A stretch of DNA of 64,000 bases from an uncultured Flavonifractor sp. (GTDB lineage: Bacteria > Bacillota > Clostridia > Oscillospirales > Oscillospiraceae): assembly GCA_947346365.1 (NCBI GenBank), contig CANAAV010000006.1, positions 61,281 through 125,280 of the forward strand, in the 5' to 3' direction. Positions 1 to 8,408 of this stretch are shown one piece after another. Both the position numbers and the translations under genes were made by a program. The notes below the pieces were generated by a model. It was not told where the DNA came from and did no database searches. It saw only the letters and a program-made list of their open reading frames with translations. The stretch's first letter is position 1, and each line of letters opens with the position of its first letter.

Positions 1-614
1 GCTTGAGCGGCGGCAGAGTTGAACCATCCCCGGTCCAGCACCGGTTCCGGCTCGCAGGCGCCCAAAAAGCGCCAGCGGCCGCCGCACAGAGCCTCCACCC
101 AGGCGTGGTTGTCGTCGCAGTGGGCCCAGCGGGGGGCGTAGACCTGCCGGGCGGCAAGGCCCACGCTGCGCAGGGCGGCGGTTAAAAAGGCGGATTCCTC
201 GCCGCAGCGGCCGCTGCCGCAGCGGAAGACGGTCAGCGGGGAGGCGGTGCGCTCGTCCTGAAGCTGATAGGACGCCTGCCGGGCGCACCAGCAGTTGACC
301 TCCAGTACGGCCTGCTCGGCGTCCAAGCCCTCCACCAGGGGGCACAGCGCCTCAAAAAATAAGGAGCGGTGGGGAGACAGGTCCTCGTCGTTGACCCGGG
401 GGCACAATACATAGTGGAAAAACAGCTCTTCCTCCAGCTGGGCGCACCAGGGGAAACGCCGCCGCACCATCAAAGCGTGATCGGCGCAGTGCAGAAAGTA
501 GGAAAACGGGTAGCAGTCCAGATCGCTGAGGGGGAGATTGTCCCGCAAAAAGGCCATGGCCCGCCTCAGGGCGGGAGAAAGCCCGGATAAATCCCATGAG
601 ACGATAAAAGCCAC
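1..614 (-). CDS. Transglutaminase-like protein (3' end beyond the window)
   Basis: This leftward gene runs off the window edge, leaving about 204 visible residues. A transglutaminase/cysteine-protease core is seen: Cys in CGEESAF, His in DDNHAWVEAL, then WRFLGACEPE, where an acidic residue would complete the triad. Such proteins cleave or crosslink peptide bonds; the substrate cannot be predicted here. The frame opens at a GTG (614) that overlaps its own AGGAGG, so the true start may be the ATC at 605 (eight bases after AGGAGG) or the ATG at 557. It is divergent from the SLH gene. Family assignment is fairly safe; the start is not. Confidence 0.7.
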   Translation of the reverse strand, partial: MAFIVSWDLSGLSPALRRAMAFLRDNLPLSDLDCYPFSYFLHCADHALMVRRRFPWCAQLEEELFFHYVLCPRVNDEDLSPHRSLFFEALCPLVEGLDAEQAVLEVNCWCARQASYQLQDERTASPLTVFRCGSGRCGEESAFLTAALRSVGLAARQVYAPRWAHCDDNHAWVEALCGGRWRFLGACEPEPVLDRGWFNSAAAQ

Positions 615-780
615 CTCCTGTCAATCATATTTGGCAAGAGAATATTATAACGAACCTGCCGGAAAAAGCAAGGCTGGATGATTGAGACCGCCGAAAAAAT
701 AAAAACGGGGCTTTGGGGGAATAAAGTGCAGCTCGAGACAGAAGCCGGGGAAGAAGCGGTAAAGTTTTACCCGATAACCC

Positions 781-809
781 TTGCAATTTCACTTGCAATC
801 AGATACAAT
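781..809 (+). promoter_or_regulatory. Sigma-A promoter before a non-coding stretch
   Basis: TTGCAA (781-786) and TACAAT (804-809) are separated by exactly 17 bases, a good sigma-A match. A transcript would begin near 816 and meets the hairpin terminator at 996-1031 before the SLH gene. Confidence 0.6.
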
Positions 810-815
810 ATGGGT

Positions 816-1032
816 GGAAACATAAAAGGCGGCAGGCCACGGGGTGTTGGCGCACCCCATGGCCCTGCGCGAGTGAGGGCACCACTCAACACAGCGATAT
901 TACATCGTACCACGGGTCTATTATATCCGTTTTTCTCCGGAATGGCAAGGCGGGAAACGGTGGATAGGCTTTGTGTTCGCATTGATTTTTTCAAGGCGGT
1001 GTTGGGTATTTAAAACTCGACACCGCTTTTTA
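816..1032 (+). ncRNA. Candidate structured RNA or leader, about 215 nt, unidentified
   Basis: The segment lies between a promoter (781-809) and an intrinsic terminator (996-1031) and has no convincing reading frame. Three local hairpins can be drawn. The first is strong (835-865: GGCCA, c, GGGGTG, loop, CACCCC, a, TGGCC). The others are GAGTG with CACTC just after it and CGAT with ATCG around 925-940. It matches no riboswitch, SRP RNA, RNase P or tmRNA signature that I can recall. It could be a small RNA of 6S size, or an attenuating leader for the SLH gene. Between 625 and 1114 I see nothing else. Confidence 0.35.
996..1031 (+). terminator. Intrinsic terminator / attenuator before the SLH gene
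   Basis: GCGGTGT (996-1002) pairs with ACACCGC (1020-1026), followed directly by TTTTT. It would end the transcript from 816, or attenuate read-through into the SLH gene at 1115. Confidence 0.6.
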
Positions 1033-1114
1033 TGTTTCCGACGGACCGTCGGGGCGGGGCGCGCGCCCGCCCTGAGCCGGTCTGTTGGAAATGAGAATAA
1101 AGGAGAAAGAAGAA

Positions 1115-2263
1115 ATGAAAAAACGCTTTCTGGCAGTATTCCTGGCGCTGGCACTGTGTATGGGGCTGGCTGTCCCGGCATTCGCGGCGGACGAAATGGT
1201 GGAAAATGGGGTCGACGGATCGCAATACAAGCTTGCCGTCCATCTCCCGGACGGTTACGTGATGACCAAGGAAGCGGGCCCGTATCGTACAAGAGGTCTT
1301 AAAGGGACCGGATTTTATGGCGAGGTGGGGCCGCTCACTGTTCCAACCTCTGTGCCGCTGGTCCCTACGGGCGTGGATATCACCTTAAGCGGGCTGAATC
1401 CCCAAAACGGCGCGCCGTTGGATAGGGTGTATTTCATGGCTTGGTCAGATCCGGACGGCGACGGTGTTTATGATGCGAGGCTTTTTATGAGCCTGTCTGA
1501 GAACGTCATCGGCGTTTTCCCCCTTGCAGACTCCTATTCATTGATGACCAATACAAATTACTGGCTTGGCCCGCCTGTGGGGGCGCTTGACTATGCGCTT
1601 AATTTTGCTGTGTCGCAGGACGCCTCCGGTTCTATGAGCGTTACGGTCTCCGCTGACCGCTTGTGCGCTATGTTCGGCCCTAATACCCTTCTCCATGTGT
1701 CGGTAAAAGACGAGCAGGATGGGGACATAACGGCGGGATTTACGATCCGGCTCACCGGTGAGGGCGTATCCCAGTCCGCGCCCGCCTTCACCGATGTTCC
1801 CGCCGGGGAGTATTACGCCGCCCCAGTGGCCTGGGCCGTGGAAAAAGGCATCACCAATGGTACCTCGGACGCCACGTTCTCCCCCGGCCAGAACTGTACC
1901 CAGGCCGAAATTTTGACCTTCCTGTACCGCGCGGCCCGGGGCGGGGGGACGGCCGCCGCCGGTGATATGGACAAGGCTGTCAGTTGGGCGCGGGAGGAGG
2001 GGATGATCGGAGCCTCCTTTGATGGCGGGAAGCCCTGTACCCGCGCCGTTGCCGTCAGCTATATCTGGCAGGCCCTGGGCAAAGAAACAGCGAAAGCCGG
2101 TATCTTTACCGACGTGCCTGCGGAGGCGGACTATGCCGATGCCGTATTCTGGGCCGTGGAGAGAGGCGTCACTAAGGGCACTTCGGACACCACCTTCTCT
2201 CCCGGTCAGGTGTGCACCCGGGGGCAGATTGTTACCTTCCTTCATCGAGCTTACGCCGGCTGA
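1115..2263 (+). CDS. Secreted surface protein with three SLH domains
   Basis: A 382-residue exported protein. The ATG at 1115 follows AAGGAG by 9 bases and begins a textbook signal peptide (Lys-Lys-Arg, hydrophobic core, cleavage near AFA, residue 24). The middle (about 25-220) has no domain I recognise. The C-terminal third carries three S-layer-homology repeats: FTDVPAGEYY..GITNGTSD, a weaker middle copy, and FTDVPAEADY..GVTKGTSD. SLH repeats bind pyruvylated secondary cell-wall polymer, so the protein is probably displayed on the wall. It is monocistronic, with its own terminator. The function of the N-terminal part is unknown. Confidence 0.85.
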   Translation: MKKRFLAVFLALALCMGLAVPAFAADEMVENGVDGSQYKLAVHLPDGYVMTKEAGPYRTRGLKGTGFYGEVGPLTVPTSVPLVPTGVDITLSGLNPQNGAPLDRVYFMAWSDPDGDGVYDARLFMSLSENVIGVFPLADSYSLMTNTNYWLGPPVGALDYALNFAVSQDASGSMSVTVSADRLCAMFGPNTLLHVSVKDEQDGDITAGFTIRLTGEGVSQSAPAFTDVPAGEYYAAPVAWAVEKGITNGTSDATFSPGQNCTQAEILTFLYRAARGGGTAAAGDMDKAVSWAREEGMIGASFDGGKPCTRAVAVSYIWQALGKETAKAGIFTDVPAEADYADAVFWAVERGVTKGTSDTTFSPGQVCTRGQIVTFLHRAYAG

Positions 2264-2288
2264 CTTTAACAGCGTTAAAGGATGGACC

Positions 2289-2329
2289 AAGCCCGGCGGC
2301 GGGAGACAAGCGCTCCTGCCGCCGGGCTT
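2289..2329 (+). terminator. Strong hairpin after the SLH gene
   Basis: A 17-base left arm (AAGCCCGGCGG.., 2289-2305) pairs with 2313-2329 with one wobble. The U-tract is weak (CTTAATT), so termination may be incomplete or factor-assisted. Confidence 0.6.
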
Positions 2330-2383
2330 GACCCTTAATTCATGCGCAGGAGCGCGCGCTGCGCGGCTTTTTCCGCAGGCCGA

Positions 2384-2412
2384 TTGACAAACGGGCCCAA
2401 ACTATTTATGAT
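2384..2412 (+). promoter_or_regulatory. Sigma-A promoter for the PEBP/cutC cluster
   Basis: TTGACA (2384-2389), a 17-base spacer and TATGAT (2407-2412) lie 65 bases before the GTG of the PEBP gene. No other clear promoter is seen before guaA, so the genes through guaA may be co-transcribed from here. Confidence 0.7.
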
Positions 2413-2477
2413 AAGGAAAACCGCCCCTTTCCCCGCTGAGAGAAGCGGAACGCCCGGGGCGGGAGGAGGGATAGGCA

Positions 2478-2966
2478 GTGAGCACGGCGGAGCTCTGGGT
2501 GGAATGCGTGGGAATCCGGGAAGGCGGAACCTTTCCGGCAGAATATACGGGCCGTGGAGAGGACCGCTCCCCGGAATTTGTGCTTCGAAATCTCTCTGCC
2601 CGGGCCCGGACCCTGGCGGTTACCCTTGAGGATGTAAGCCATGTAATCCCGGGGTTTTGCCACTGGGTTATCTGGAATATTCCCGCGGCGCAGCGGGTGC
2701 CGGGGGGAATTGCCAAGGGGCGGCGGCTGCCCGCGTTGGGCGGCGCAGTGCAGGGGCTTGGATACGGCCTGCACCGCTACGCCGGACCCAAGCCGCCCAG
2801 GGGGAAAACCCACCGCTACCGCTTTACGGTATATGCCCTGGACTGTGCGCTGAATCTGGGGCCGTGGGGAGGCAAACGGGCTCTCTTGCGGCGCCTGGAG
2901 GGGCATATCCTGCAAAAGGGATGTGTAACGGCGGAATTTACGTCAAATGCTGAAATTGACGGCTGA
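2478..2966 (+). CDS. PEBP / YbhB-YbcL family protein
   Basis: A 162-residue cytoplasmic protein of the phosphatidylethanolamine-binding-protein (Raf-kinase-inhibitor-like) family. Family landmarks are the opening F.AEYTGRGEDRSPEF, the DVSHVIPGFCHWVIWNIP segment, and YAGPKPPRGKTHRYRFTVYALD near the C-terminus. The bacterial family is small, has a conserved anion-binding pocket, and has no agreed enzymatic role. The GTG start is chosen because AGGAGG lies 9 bases upstream; the next gene follows after 16 bases. Confidence 0.85.
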   Translation: MSTAELWVECVGIREGGTFPAEYTGRGEDRSPEFVLRNLSARARTLAVTLEDVSHVIPGFCHWVIWNIPAAQRVPGGIAKGRRLPALGGAVQGLGYGLHRYAGPKPPRGKTHRYRFTVYALDCALNLGPWGGKRALLRRLEGHILQKGCVTAEFTSNAEIDG

Positions 2967-2982
2967 CAGAGGAGGAGCGGAT

Positions 2983-3750
2983 ATGAAACGGGTTGTTTTA
3001 GAAGTCTGCTGCGGCAGTGCCGATGATGTGGCAGAGGCCTTCCGCGCGGGGGCGGACCGGGTAGAGCTCAACAGCGATCTATTCCACGGGGGACTAACGC
3101 CCACAGTGGGCTCTCTAGTGGTGGCAAAGCGGACCACCGGCATGAAGATTATGACCATGGTGCGTCCGCGGGAGGGCGGATTTTGTTATACCGAGGGAGA
3201 GTTTGCCGTGGCGGTGGAGGACGCCGGGGAGCTTCTGCGCCATGGGGCGGATGGGCTGGTGTTCGGCTTCCTCCATCAGGACGGAACCTTGGACCGGGCG
3301 CGCACGAAGGTTTTGGCGGATCTGGCCCGAAGCGCCGGCAGGGAAGCCGTATTCCACCGGGCCATTGATGTGGTCCCGGATTGGCGGCAGGCCCTGGATA
3401 CGCTCATTGAGCTGGGGGTCACCCGGGTGCTCACCAGCGGTCAGGCCCCTGACGTGTCCCAGGCCACCCAGACTATCCGGGAGATGATCGACTATGCCGC
3501 CGGACGCATCGAAATTCTCCCCGGCGCGGGCATTACACGGGGCAACATGGACCGGGTGATTGCCCAGAGCGGCTGCACACAGATCCATTTGGCCGCCCAT
3601 AAGATCCAGTACGATCTCTCGGTTCAAAACAACCGGGCCATCTACTACGGCGGCTGTCTCTATCCGCCGGAGGACCGCTTCAATCTTATCGACGGGGAAT
3701 ATATCGGTGCGCTGGCCGCCCACCTGACGCAGCGCGGCGGGGAGGCGTAG
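2983..3750 (+). CDS. cutC: CutC family protein (copper homeostasis annotation)
   Basis: A 255-residue TIM-barrel protein with the CutC opening LEVCCGSADDVAEAFRAGADRVELN and the segment MVRPREGGFCY. ILPGAGITRGNM and the QIHLAAH segment are also typical. The family is named for copper tolerance in E. coli, though its reaction is unsettled. The ATG at 2983, 7 bases after GGAGGAG, is preferred to the upstream in-frame ATG at 2947, which lies inside the preceding gene. The stop is followed 3 bases later by rimI, so translation is probably coupled. Confidence 0.9.
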   Translation: MKRVVLEVCCGSADDVAEAFRAGADRVELNSDLFHGGLTPTVGSLVVAKRTTGMKIMTMVRPREGGFCYTEGEFAVAVEDAGELLRHGADGLVFGFLHQDGTLDRARTKVLADLARSAGREAVFHRAIDVVPDWRQALDTLIELGVTRVLTSGQAPDVSQATQTIREMIDYAAGRIEILPGAGITRGNMDRVIAQSGCTQIHLAAHKIQYDLSVQNNRAIYYGGCLYPPEDRFNLIDGEYIGALAAHLTQRGGEA

Positions 3751-3753
3751 GCT

Positions 3754-4251
3754 GTGCGCTATCGTCTGGTCCCCATGGACCGTTCCCACCTGGCCCAGGC
3801 GGCGGCGCTGGAGCGGGAGTGCTTTGCCCACCCATGGACACAAAGCCTGCTGGAGCAGGAGCTGTATAACGACATGATCTCCCTGGTAGCGGCAGAGGGA
3901 GAGGACGGCACGCTGCTGGGCTATGGCGAGGTGCGGGCTGTTTTGGACGAGGGCACGCTGGAAAAAATCGTGGTCAGTCCGGCTTACCGCCGGCAGGGAA
4001 TCGCAGAGGAAATCCTGCGGGCCTATCTGCGCTTTGGGCAGGCCCATCTGTCTTTTTTGACCCTGGAGGTCCGCGCCGGCAACGCCCCGGCCATCGCCCT
4101 GTATGAAAAGCTGGGGTTCCGCCCGGTGGGCCGCCGGAAAAACTATTACCGGGAGCTGGGCGAGGATGCTGTCATTATGACCGTTGAATTCGGGAGAGCA
4201 GAGGAGAGCGACGTCCCTGCCGCCGGTTCGGACGGTGTGGAAAAGAGCTGA
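3754..4251 (+). CDS. rimI: Ribosomal-protein-S18-alanine N-acetyltransferase
   Basis: A 165-residue GNAT acetyltransferase, expected to transfer acetyl from acetyl-CoA to the N-terminal Ala of S18. Motif A is visible as IVVSPAYRRQGIAEEIL (acetyl-CoA pyrophosphate loop) and motif B as LEVRAGNAPAIALYEKLGF. The GTG start sits after GGGGAGGCG. It lies directly upstream of tsaD, the common Firmicutes neighbourhood, which supports the name over a generic GNAT. The C-terminal 15 residues are an unstructured extension. Confidence 0.9.
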   Translation: MRYRLVPMDRSHLAQAAALERECFAHPWTQSLLEQELYNDMISLVAAEGEDGTLLGYGEVRAVLDEGTLEKIVVSPAYRRQGIAEEILRAYLRFGQAHLSFLTLEVRAGNAPAIALYEKLGFRPVGRRKNYYRELGEDAVIMTVEFGRAEESDVPAAGSDGVEKS

Positions 4252-4255
4252 AGGT

Positions 4256-5266
4256 ATGAATATTCTGGCAGTAGAATCCTCCTGCGACGAGACGGCGGTG
4301 GCCGTGGTGCGGGACGGGCGGACGGTGCTGGCCGACGCCGTGGCGTCCCAGGCGGATATGCACGCCATCTATGGCGGCGTAGTGCCTGAAATTGCCTCCC
4401 GTAAGCATATTGAGGCCATTGTGGGCCTGTCCGGCCAGGCCCTGGAGCAGGCGGGGATTGGGAAAACGGATTTGGACGCGGTGGCGGTGACCTACGCCCC
4501 GGGGCTTATCGGCGCGGTGCTGGTAGGGGTGAATTTTGCCAAAGCCGCCGCGTTTGCCCTGGAACTGCCCCTGGTGCCGGTGCACCATGTGCGGGGGCAC
4601 ATCGCCGCCAACTATATCGCCCACCCGGAGCTGGAGCCGCCCTTTGTCTGCCTGTGTGTTTCCGGGGGGAATACCCTCATCGTAGATGTACGGGGATATA
4701 CGGAGATGGAGGTTATGGGGGCCACACGGGACGATGCGGCGGGAGAGTGCTTTGACAAGGCTGCGCGGGTGCTGGGAATCGGCTATCCCGGCGGGGCTCC
4801 GATGGACCGGCTGGCCCAGGGAGGAGACGACAGGCGCTATGATCTGCCCCGCTCACATGTCAGCGGCGCGCCGCTGGACATGTCTTTTTCCGGGCTGAAG
4901 ACGGCGGTGATCAACCTGGTCCACAACGCCGGACAAAAGGGAGAGGCGCTGGACCTGCCCGGGTTGGCGGCCTCCTTTTCCGCCGCGGTCAGCGATACGC
5001 TGGTGCCCCGCACGATGGAGGCCGCCCGCCTGCGGGGGTACGGCAAGGTGGCGGTGGCCGGCGGGGTGGCGGCGAACAGCCGCATACGGGCCGATCTGGA
5101 GCGGGCCTGCCGACGCTCCGGCGACAAGCTGTACCTGCCACCGCTGTCCCTTTGCGGAGACAACGGGGCCATGATTGGCTGCCAGGGATATTACGAGTAC
5201 TTGGCAGGGGTGCGGGCCGGGATGGACCTGAACGCCTATGCCAACCGGGATATTGGAAAAGGCTGA
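4256..5266 (+). CDS. tsaD: tRNA N6-adenosine threonylcarbamoyltransferase
   Basis: A 336-residue ASKHA-fold enzyme that, with TsaB and TsaE, moves the threonylcarbamoyl group onto A37 of ANN-decoding tRNAs. Evidence: opening [16 protein letters not shown], the metal-binding HHVRGH (two His), CVSGGNT, the substrate loop GAPMDRLA, and [12 protein letters not shown] near the C-terminus. The ATG at 4256 is chosen over the upstream in-frame ATG inside rimI. Length is normal for the family. It is followed 13 bases later by guaA. Confidence 0.95.
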   Translation: MNILAVESSCDETAVAVVRDGRTVLADAVASQADMHAIYGGVVPEIASRKHIEAIVGLSGQALEQAGIGKTDLDAVAVTYAPGLIGAVLVGVNFAKAAAFALELPLVPVHHVRGHIAANYIAHPELEPPFVCLCVSGGNTLIVDVRGYTEMEVMGATRDDAAGECFDKAARVLGIGYPGGAPMDRLAQGGDDRRYDLPRSHVSGAPLDMSFSGLKTAVINLVHNAGQKGEALDLPGLAASFSAAVSDTLVPRTMEAARLRGYGKVAVAGGVAANSRIRADLERACRRSGDKLYLPPLSLCGDNGAMIGCQGYYEYLAGVRAGMDLNAYANRDIGKG

Positions 5267-5279
5267 CACGGAGGATACT

Positions 5280-6815
5280 ATGCAGACGGTCATTATTTTA
5301 GATTTCGGTGGGCAGTATAATCAGTTGATTGCCCGCCGCGTGCGGGAATGCCATGTGTACTGCGAGGTAAAGCCCTACACCACGCCGGTGGAGGAGCTGC
5401 GGGCCATAGGACCGATTGGGATAATTTTCACCGGGGGACCCGGCTCCGTATACCTAGAGCATTCTCCCCAGGTGGACCGGGAAATCTTCCGCCTGGGCGT
5501 GCCCATCCTGGGCATCTGTTACGGCTGCCAGCTGATGGCTCACGCCCTGGGAGGCCAGGTCACGCCCGCTCAGGGAGACGCTGCCAGAGAGTATGGCAAG
5601 ACCTGCACGTATTATGATACCGCCTGTGCGCTGTTCCACGGCCTGCCTGCGCAGGGGATTTCATGGATGAGCCATGGGGACTACATGGCGAAGACACCAG
5701 ACGGTTTTGCCCTTGTGGCCCGCTCCGAAGCCTGTCCCAATGTGGGGATTGCTGACGAGACGCGGGGCTTTTACGGCGTGCAGTTTCATCCGGAGGTGGA
5801 CCACACCCAGGGCGGCGTGGATATGATCCGAAACTTTCTCTATAGGGTGTGCCATGCCAGCGGAGATTGGACTATGGGGGACTATAAGGCGGCGGCCATA
5901 GCCCAGCTCCGGGAGAAGGTTGGACAGGGTAGGGTGCTGTTGGCTCTCAGCGGTGGGGTGGACTCGTCCGTGGCGGCGGCGTTGCTGGCGGAGGCGGTGG
6001 GCCGCCAGCTCACCTGTGTCTTTGTGGACCACGGCCTGATGCGGTTAAACGAGGCAGACGAGGTGGAGGACGCCTTCTCTAAATGGAACCTCAACTTTGT
6101 CCGGGTGGACGCAGAGGCGCGCTTTTTGCTGAAGCTGGCGGGTGTGGACGAGCCGGAGCGGAAGCGGAAGATCATTGGCGAGGAATTTATTCGGGTCTTT
6201 GAAGAAGAAGCGAAAAGGATCGGAGCGGTAGATTTCTTGGCCCAGGGCACCATTTATCCCGATGTGATAGAATCAGGGGCAGGGGATGCGGCCGTAATCA
6301 AAAGCCACCACAACGTGGGCGGCCTGCCGGACTATGTGGATTTTCAAGAGATTTTAGAACCCTTGCGCATGCTGTTTAAGGATGAGGTGCGCCAGCTGGG
6401 CCGGGAGCTGGGCCTGCCGGAATATTTGGTATCGCGCCAACCCTTTCCCGGCCCGGGTCTAGCCATCCGCATTATTGGGGATATCACGAAGGAGAAAGCG
6501 GATATGCTCCGTCAGGCAGATTTTATTTTTCGGGAGGAACTGGCGGAAAGCGGTGAAGGCAACCGGTTGAGCCAGTATTTTGCCGTGCTGACCAATACCC
6601 GGTCGGTGGGTGTAATGGGGGATGGGCGCACCTATGACTACACACTGGCCCTCCGGGCGGTGACCACTTCTGATTTTATGACCGCAAATTGGGCGAGAAT
6701 ACCCTATGATGTGCTGGACCGGGTATCCACCCGTATCGTCAACGCGGTGAAGGGGATCAACCGGGTCGTGTATGATGTGACCAGTAAGCCGCCGGCGACG
6801 ATTGAGTGGGAATAA
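5280..6815 (+). CDS. guaA: GMP synthase (glutamine-hydrolysing)
   Basis: A 511-residue two-domain enzyme that converts XMP to GMP with ATP and glutamine. The class-I amidotransferase domain (1 to about 190) shows Cys80 in LGICYGCQ and the FHPEV His-Glu. The ATP-pyrophosphatase domain starts at the PP-loop [11 protein letters not shown], followed by the dimerisation domain ending KPPATIEWE. Translation starts at the ATG at 5280, after GGAGG. The last four codons and stop are the left attachment core of the prophage, so integration leaves the enzyme complete. Confidence 0.97.
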   Translation: MQTVIILDFGGQYNQLIARRVRECHVYCEVKPYTTPVEELRAIGPIGIIFTGGPGSVYLEHSPQVDREIFRLGVPILGICYGCQLMAHALGGQVTPAQGDAAREYGKTCTYYDTACALFHGLPAQGISWMSHGDYMAKTPDGFALVARSEACPNVGIADETRGFYGVQFHPEVDHTQGGVDMIRNFLYRVCHASGDWTMGDYKAAAIAQLREKVGQGRVLLALSGGVDSSVAAALLAEAVGRQLTCVFVDHGLMRLNEADEVEDAFSKWNLNFVRVDAEARFLLKLAGVDEPERKRKIIGEEFIRVFEEEAKRIGAVDFLAQGTIYPDVIESGAGDAAVIKSHHNVGGLPDYVDFQEILEPLRMLFKDEVRQLGRELGLPEYLVSRQPFPGPGLAIRIIGDITKEKADMLRQADFIFREELAESGEGNRLSQYFAVLTNTRSVGVMGDGRTYDYTLALRAVTTSDFMTANWARIPYDVLDRVSTRIVNAVKGINRVVYDVTSKPPATIEWE

Positions 6816-6816
6816 G
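6801..6816 (+). repeat. attL core at the guaA 3' end
   Basis: ATTGAGTGGGAATAAG recurs as ATCGAGTGGGAATGAG at 60836-60851, matching at 14 of 16 positions. Both copies read Ile-Glu-Trp-Glu-stop. Mobile elements that use the guaA 3' end are well known. A leftward integrase sits 75 bases away. The exact crossover bases cannot be fixed because the copies differ. Confidence 0.8.
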
Positions 6817-6824
6817 TATCAAAA

Positions 6825-6866
6825 CCCCTGTAGCCGTTGTGCCGCAACGGTTACAGGGGCTATTTT
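6825..6866. terminator. Bidirectional terminator between guaA and the integrase gene
   Basis: CCCCTGTAGCCGTTG (6825-6839) pairs with CAACGGTTACAGGGG (6845-6859) across a short loop, followed by TATTTTT on the plus strand and preceded by CAAAA for the minus strand. Its centre (6834-6850) is the reverse complement of 60869-60885 beside the right att site. Confidence 0.8.
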
Positions 6867-6890
6867 TGTTTCTGTGGCATTAAAATGGCA

Positions 6891-7958
6891 TTACCGCATC
6901 AAATCATCGAGTTTTTGGACCGCCTCACCGCCCGCCGTGGGGTAGAGATGTCCATAGGTCTTGAGCGTCGTCTCCACGTTCTCATGGCCCAGGCGCTCAC
7001 TCACCAGCAAGATCGGCGTCCCTAGCCGGATGAGGAGCGCGGCGTGGGAGTGTCGGAGATCATGCAGGCGGATTTTCTCCATACCGGCGGCGTCACATCC
7101 CTTCTGCATCTGCCGGTGGAAATAACTCTTTGTATACGGGAAAAGCCGGTCCCCCGGCTGCGGCTCATAGAGGGCGTCCAGGTAGGTCCTGATCTCATCA
7201 CATAGGGCCTCTGGCAGCGGGATGACCCGTCGGCTCCGGGGCGTCTTCGTGTCCATGATGAGCTCCTTCCCGTTGATCGTCTGGAAGCCCTTGTTCACCG
7301 TCAGGGTCCGGGCCTCCAAGTCGATGTCATCCGCCCGCAGGCTCAGGAGCTCGCTGATTCTCAGGCCGGTCCAGAACAGGATAGACAGCCCCGTCCTGGC
7401 CGGGAGCTTCGGCACGTTGGGGATGAAGGTCTTAAACTCATCCACGGTCCAGAAGTGCATCTCCTGGGCCTGCTTCTTGCCCACGCTGCCCGCGAGGCGG
7501 GCCGGGCTCACCGCAAGGCCGTAATACTTCGTGGCATAGTTGAAGATCGCGGCGAGCTGGTTGTTGATCGTCTTGACGTAGGTGGGCGACAGCTTCTCCG
7601 CCAATAGGCCGGACTGCCAGCGCCGGACGTGGGCCGGGGTAATCTGGTTGACGGGCAGGTCCTTGAAGAATGGCAGCACCCGCTTCTCGATGAGATACCG
7701 CTTGTTCTGCATTGTGGTGGGCTTGAGCCGGTGCTCCATGTCCGGGAGGTAGAGCTCCACCAGGGAAGCAAAGGTCATGTCGCAGGTCCGGGTCCCCTGC
7801 TTCAAAAACTCATCCTCAAAGGCTTTGGCCTCCCTGCGGGTGGCAAATCCCCGCTTCTTTTTCAGCTTCCGGTGGCCCTGCCAGTCCGTGTAATAGAACG
7901 ACGCATACCAGGTCCCGCGCTGCTTGTCCTTGTAAGCCGGAATTGCTATCACCCCCAC
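6891..7958 (-). CDS. int: Prophage tyrosine integrase
   Basis: A 355-residue tyrosine recombinase that would insert and excise the phage at guaA. It has an AP2-like arm-binding N-terminus (YKDKQRGTWYASFYY), a SAM-like core-binding domain (about 60-160) and a catalytic domain with Arg200 (TGLRISELL), Lys238, His299-x-x-Arg302 (HDLRHSH), His325 and nucleophile Tyr335. The listed start is GTG 7958. However, homology with the second integrase (62596) suggests initiation at an ATT codon (7943), preceded by GGGGGTG, giving a protein beginning Pro-Ala-Tyr-Lys. It reads toward guaA, as usual beside attL. Confidence 0.93.
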   Translation of the reverse strand: MGVIAIPAYKDKQRGTWYASFYYTDWQGHRKLKKKRGFATRREAKAFEDEFLKQGTRTCDMTFASLVELYLPDMEHRLKPTTMQNKRYLIEKRVLPFFKDLPVNQITPAHVRRWQSGLLAEKLSPTYVKTINNQLAAIFNYATKYYGLAVSPARLAGSVGKKQAQEMHFWTVDEFKTFIPNVPKLPARTGLSILFWTGLRISELLSLRADDIDLEARTLTVNKGFQTINGKELIMDTKTPRSRRVIPLPEALCDEIRTYLDALYEPQPGDRLFPYTKSYFHRQMQKGCDAAGMEKIRLHDLRHSHAALLIRLGTPILLVSERLGHENVETTLKTYGHLYPTAGGEAVQKLDDLMR

Positions 7959-7961
7959 GAT

Positions 7962-7982
7962 AAGCCAAACAAATAAGGAAAA
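7962..7982 (+). repeat. 21-base repeat, copy 1 (imperfect)
   Basis: AAGCCAAACAAATAAGG.. matches 19 of 21 positions of the two identical copies at 9985-10005 and 12441-12461. It lies just upstream of the integrase start, on the opposite strand to int. Confidence 0.7.
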
Positions 7983-7987
7983 TTACA

Positions 7988-8016
7988 TTGACATGGCATC
8001 GAAAAAAGCATATACT
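7988..8016 (+). promoter_or_regulatory. Sigma-A promoter of the toxin-antitoxin pair
   Basis: TTGACA (7988-7993), a 17-base spacer and TATACT (8011-8016). The inverted repeat CTAC-AA-GTAG (8015-8024) overlaps the -10 end and start site, a good place for autorepression by the TA complex. Confidence 0.75.
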
Positions 8017-8048
8017 ACAAGTAGAAACAGAGAAGGTGCGGGAGAAAA

Positions 8049-8408
8049 ATGGGAGCTTTTAAGGTCGTTTTCTACGAAAAAGAGGACGGGAGTAAGCCCG
8101 CAGAAGAATATTTGCACTCCATTTCTCCCAAAATGGTAGCTAAGATTTACTCCACAATCGGGATGCTAAAGGAACGCGGGAATCAGGTGCGGATGCCAAA
8201 GTCTGAGCATTTGCAGGACGGAATTTTCCAGATCAGGGCCCAGCAGGAAGGCAATATATCCCGCGTGTTATATTTCTTCACCATCGGGCAAACCATAGTT
8301 TTGACACACGGCTTTACCAAAAAGACCCCCAAAACCCCACCAGCAGAAATAGAGCTTGCGAAAAAGTATCGAGCCGACTATGAGCGACGGGAGGCGCAGC
8401 AGAAATGA
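8049..8408 (+). CDS. RelE/HigB-like toxin (phage Gp49-like family)
   Basis: A 119-residue protein with the Gp49/HigB pattern: VVFYEKEDGSKPAEEYL, then LKERGNQVRMPKSEHLQDGIFQIRAQQEGNISRVLYFF and a late HGFTKKTPKTP. In this family the Arg-rich strand and C-terminal Lys residues serve mRNA cleavage at the ribosome. It precedes its antitoxin, the usual HigBA order, and their frames overlap by four bases (ATGA). It lies between integrase and repressor, a region transcribed in lysogens, so it may stabilise the prophage. Confidence 0.85.
   Translation: MGAFKVVFYEKEDGSKPAEEYLHSISPKMVAKIYSTIGMLKERGNQVRMPKSEHLQDGIFQIRAQQEGNISRVLYFFTIGQTIVLTHGFTKKTPKTPPAEIELAKKYRADYERREAQQK

Noticed and set aside
678-1013. 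111-residue ORF downstream of a promoter
   Set aside because: No RBS, composition unlike a protein, and it crosses strong RNA hairpins; treated as non-coding.
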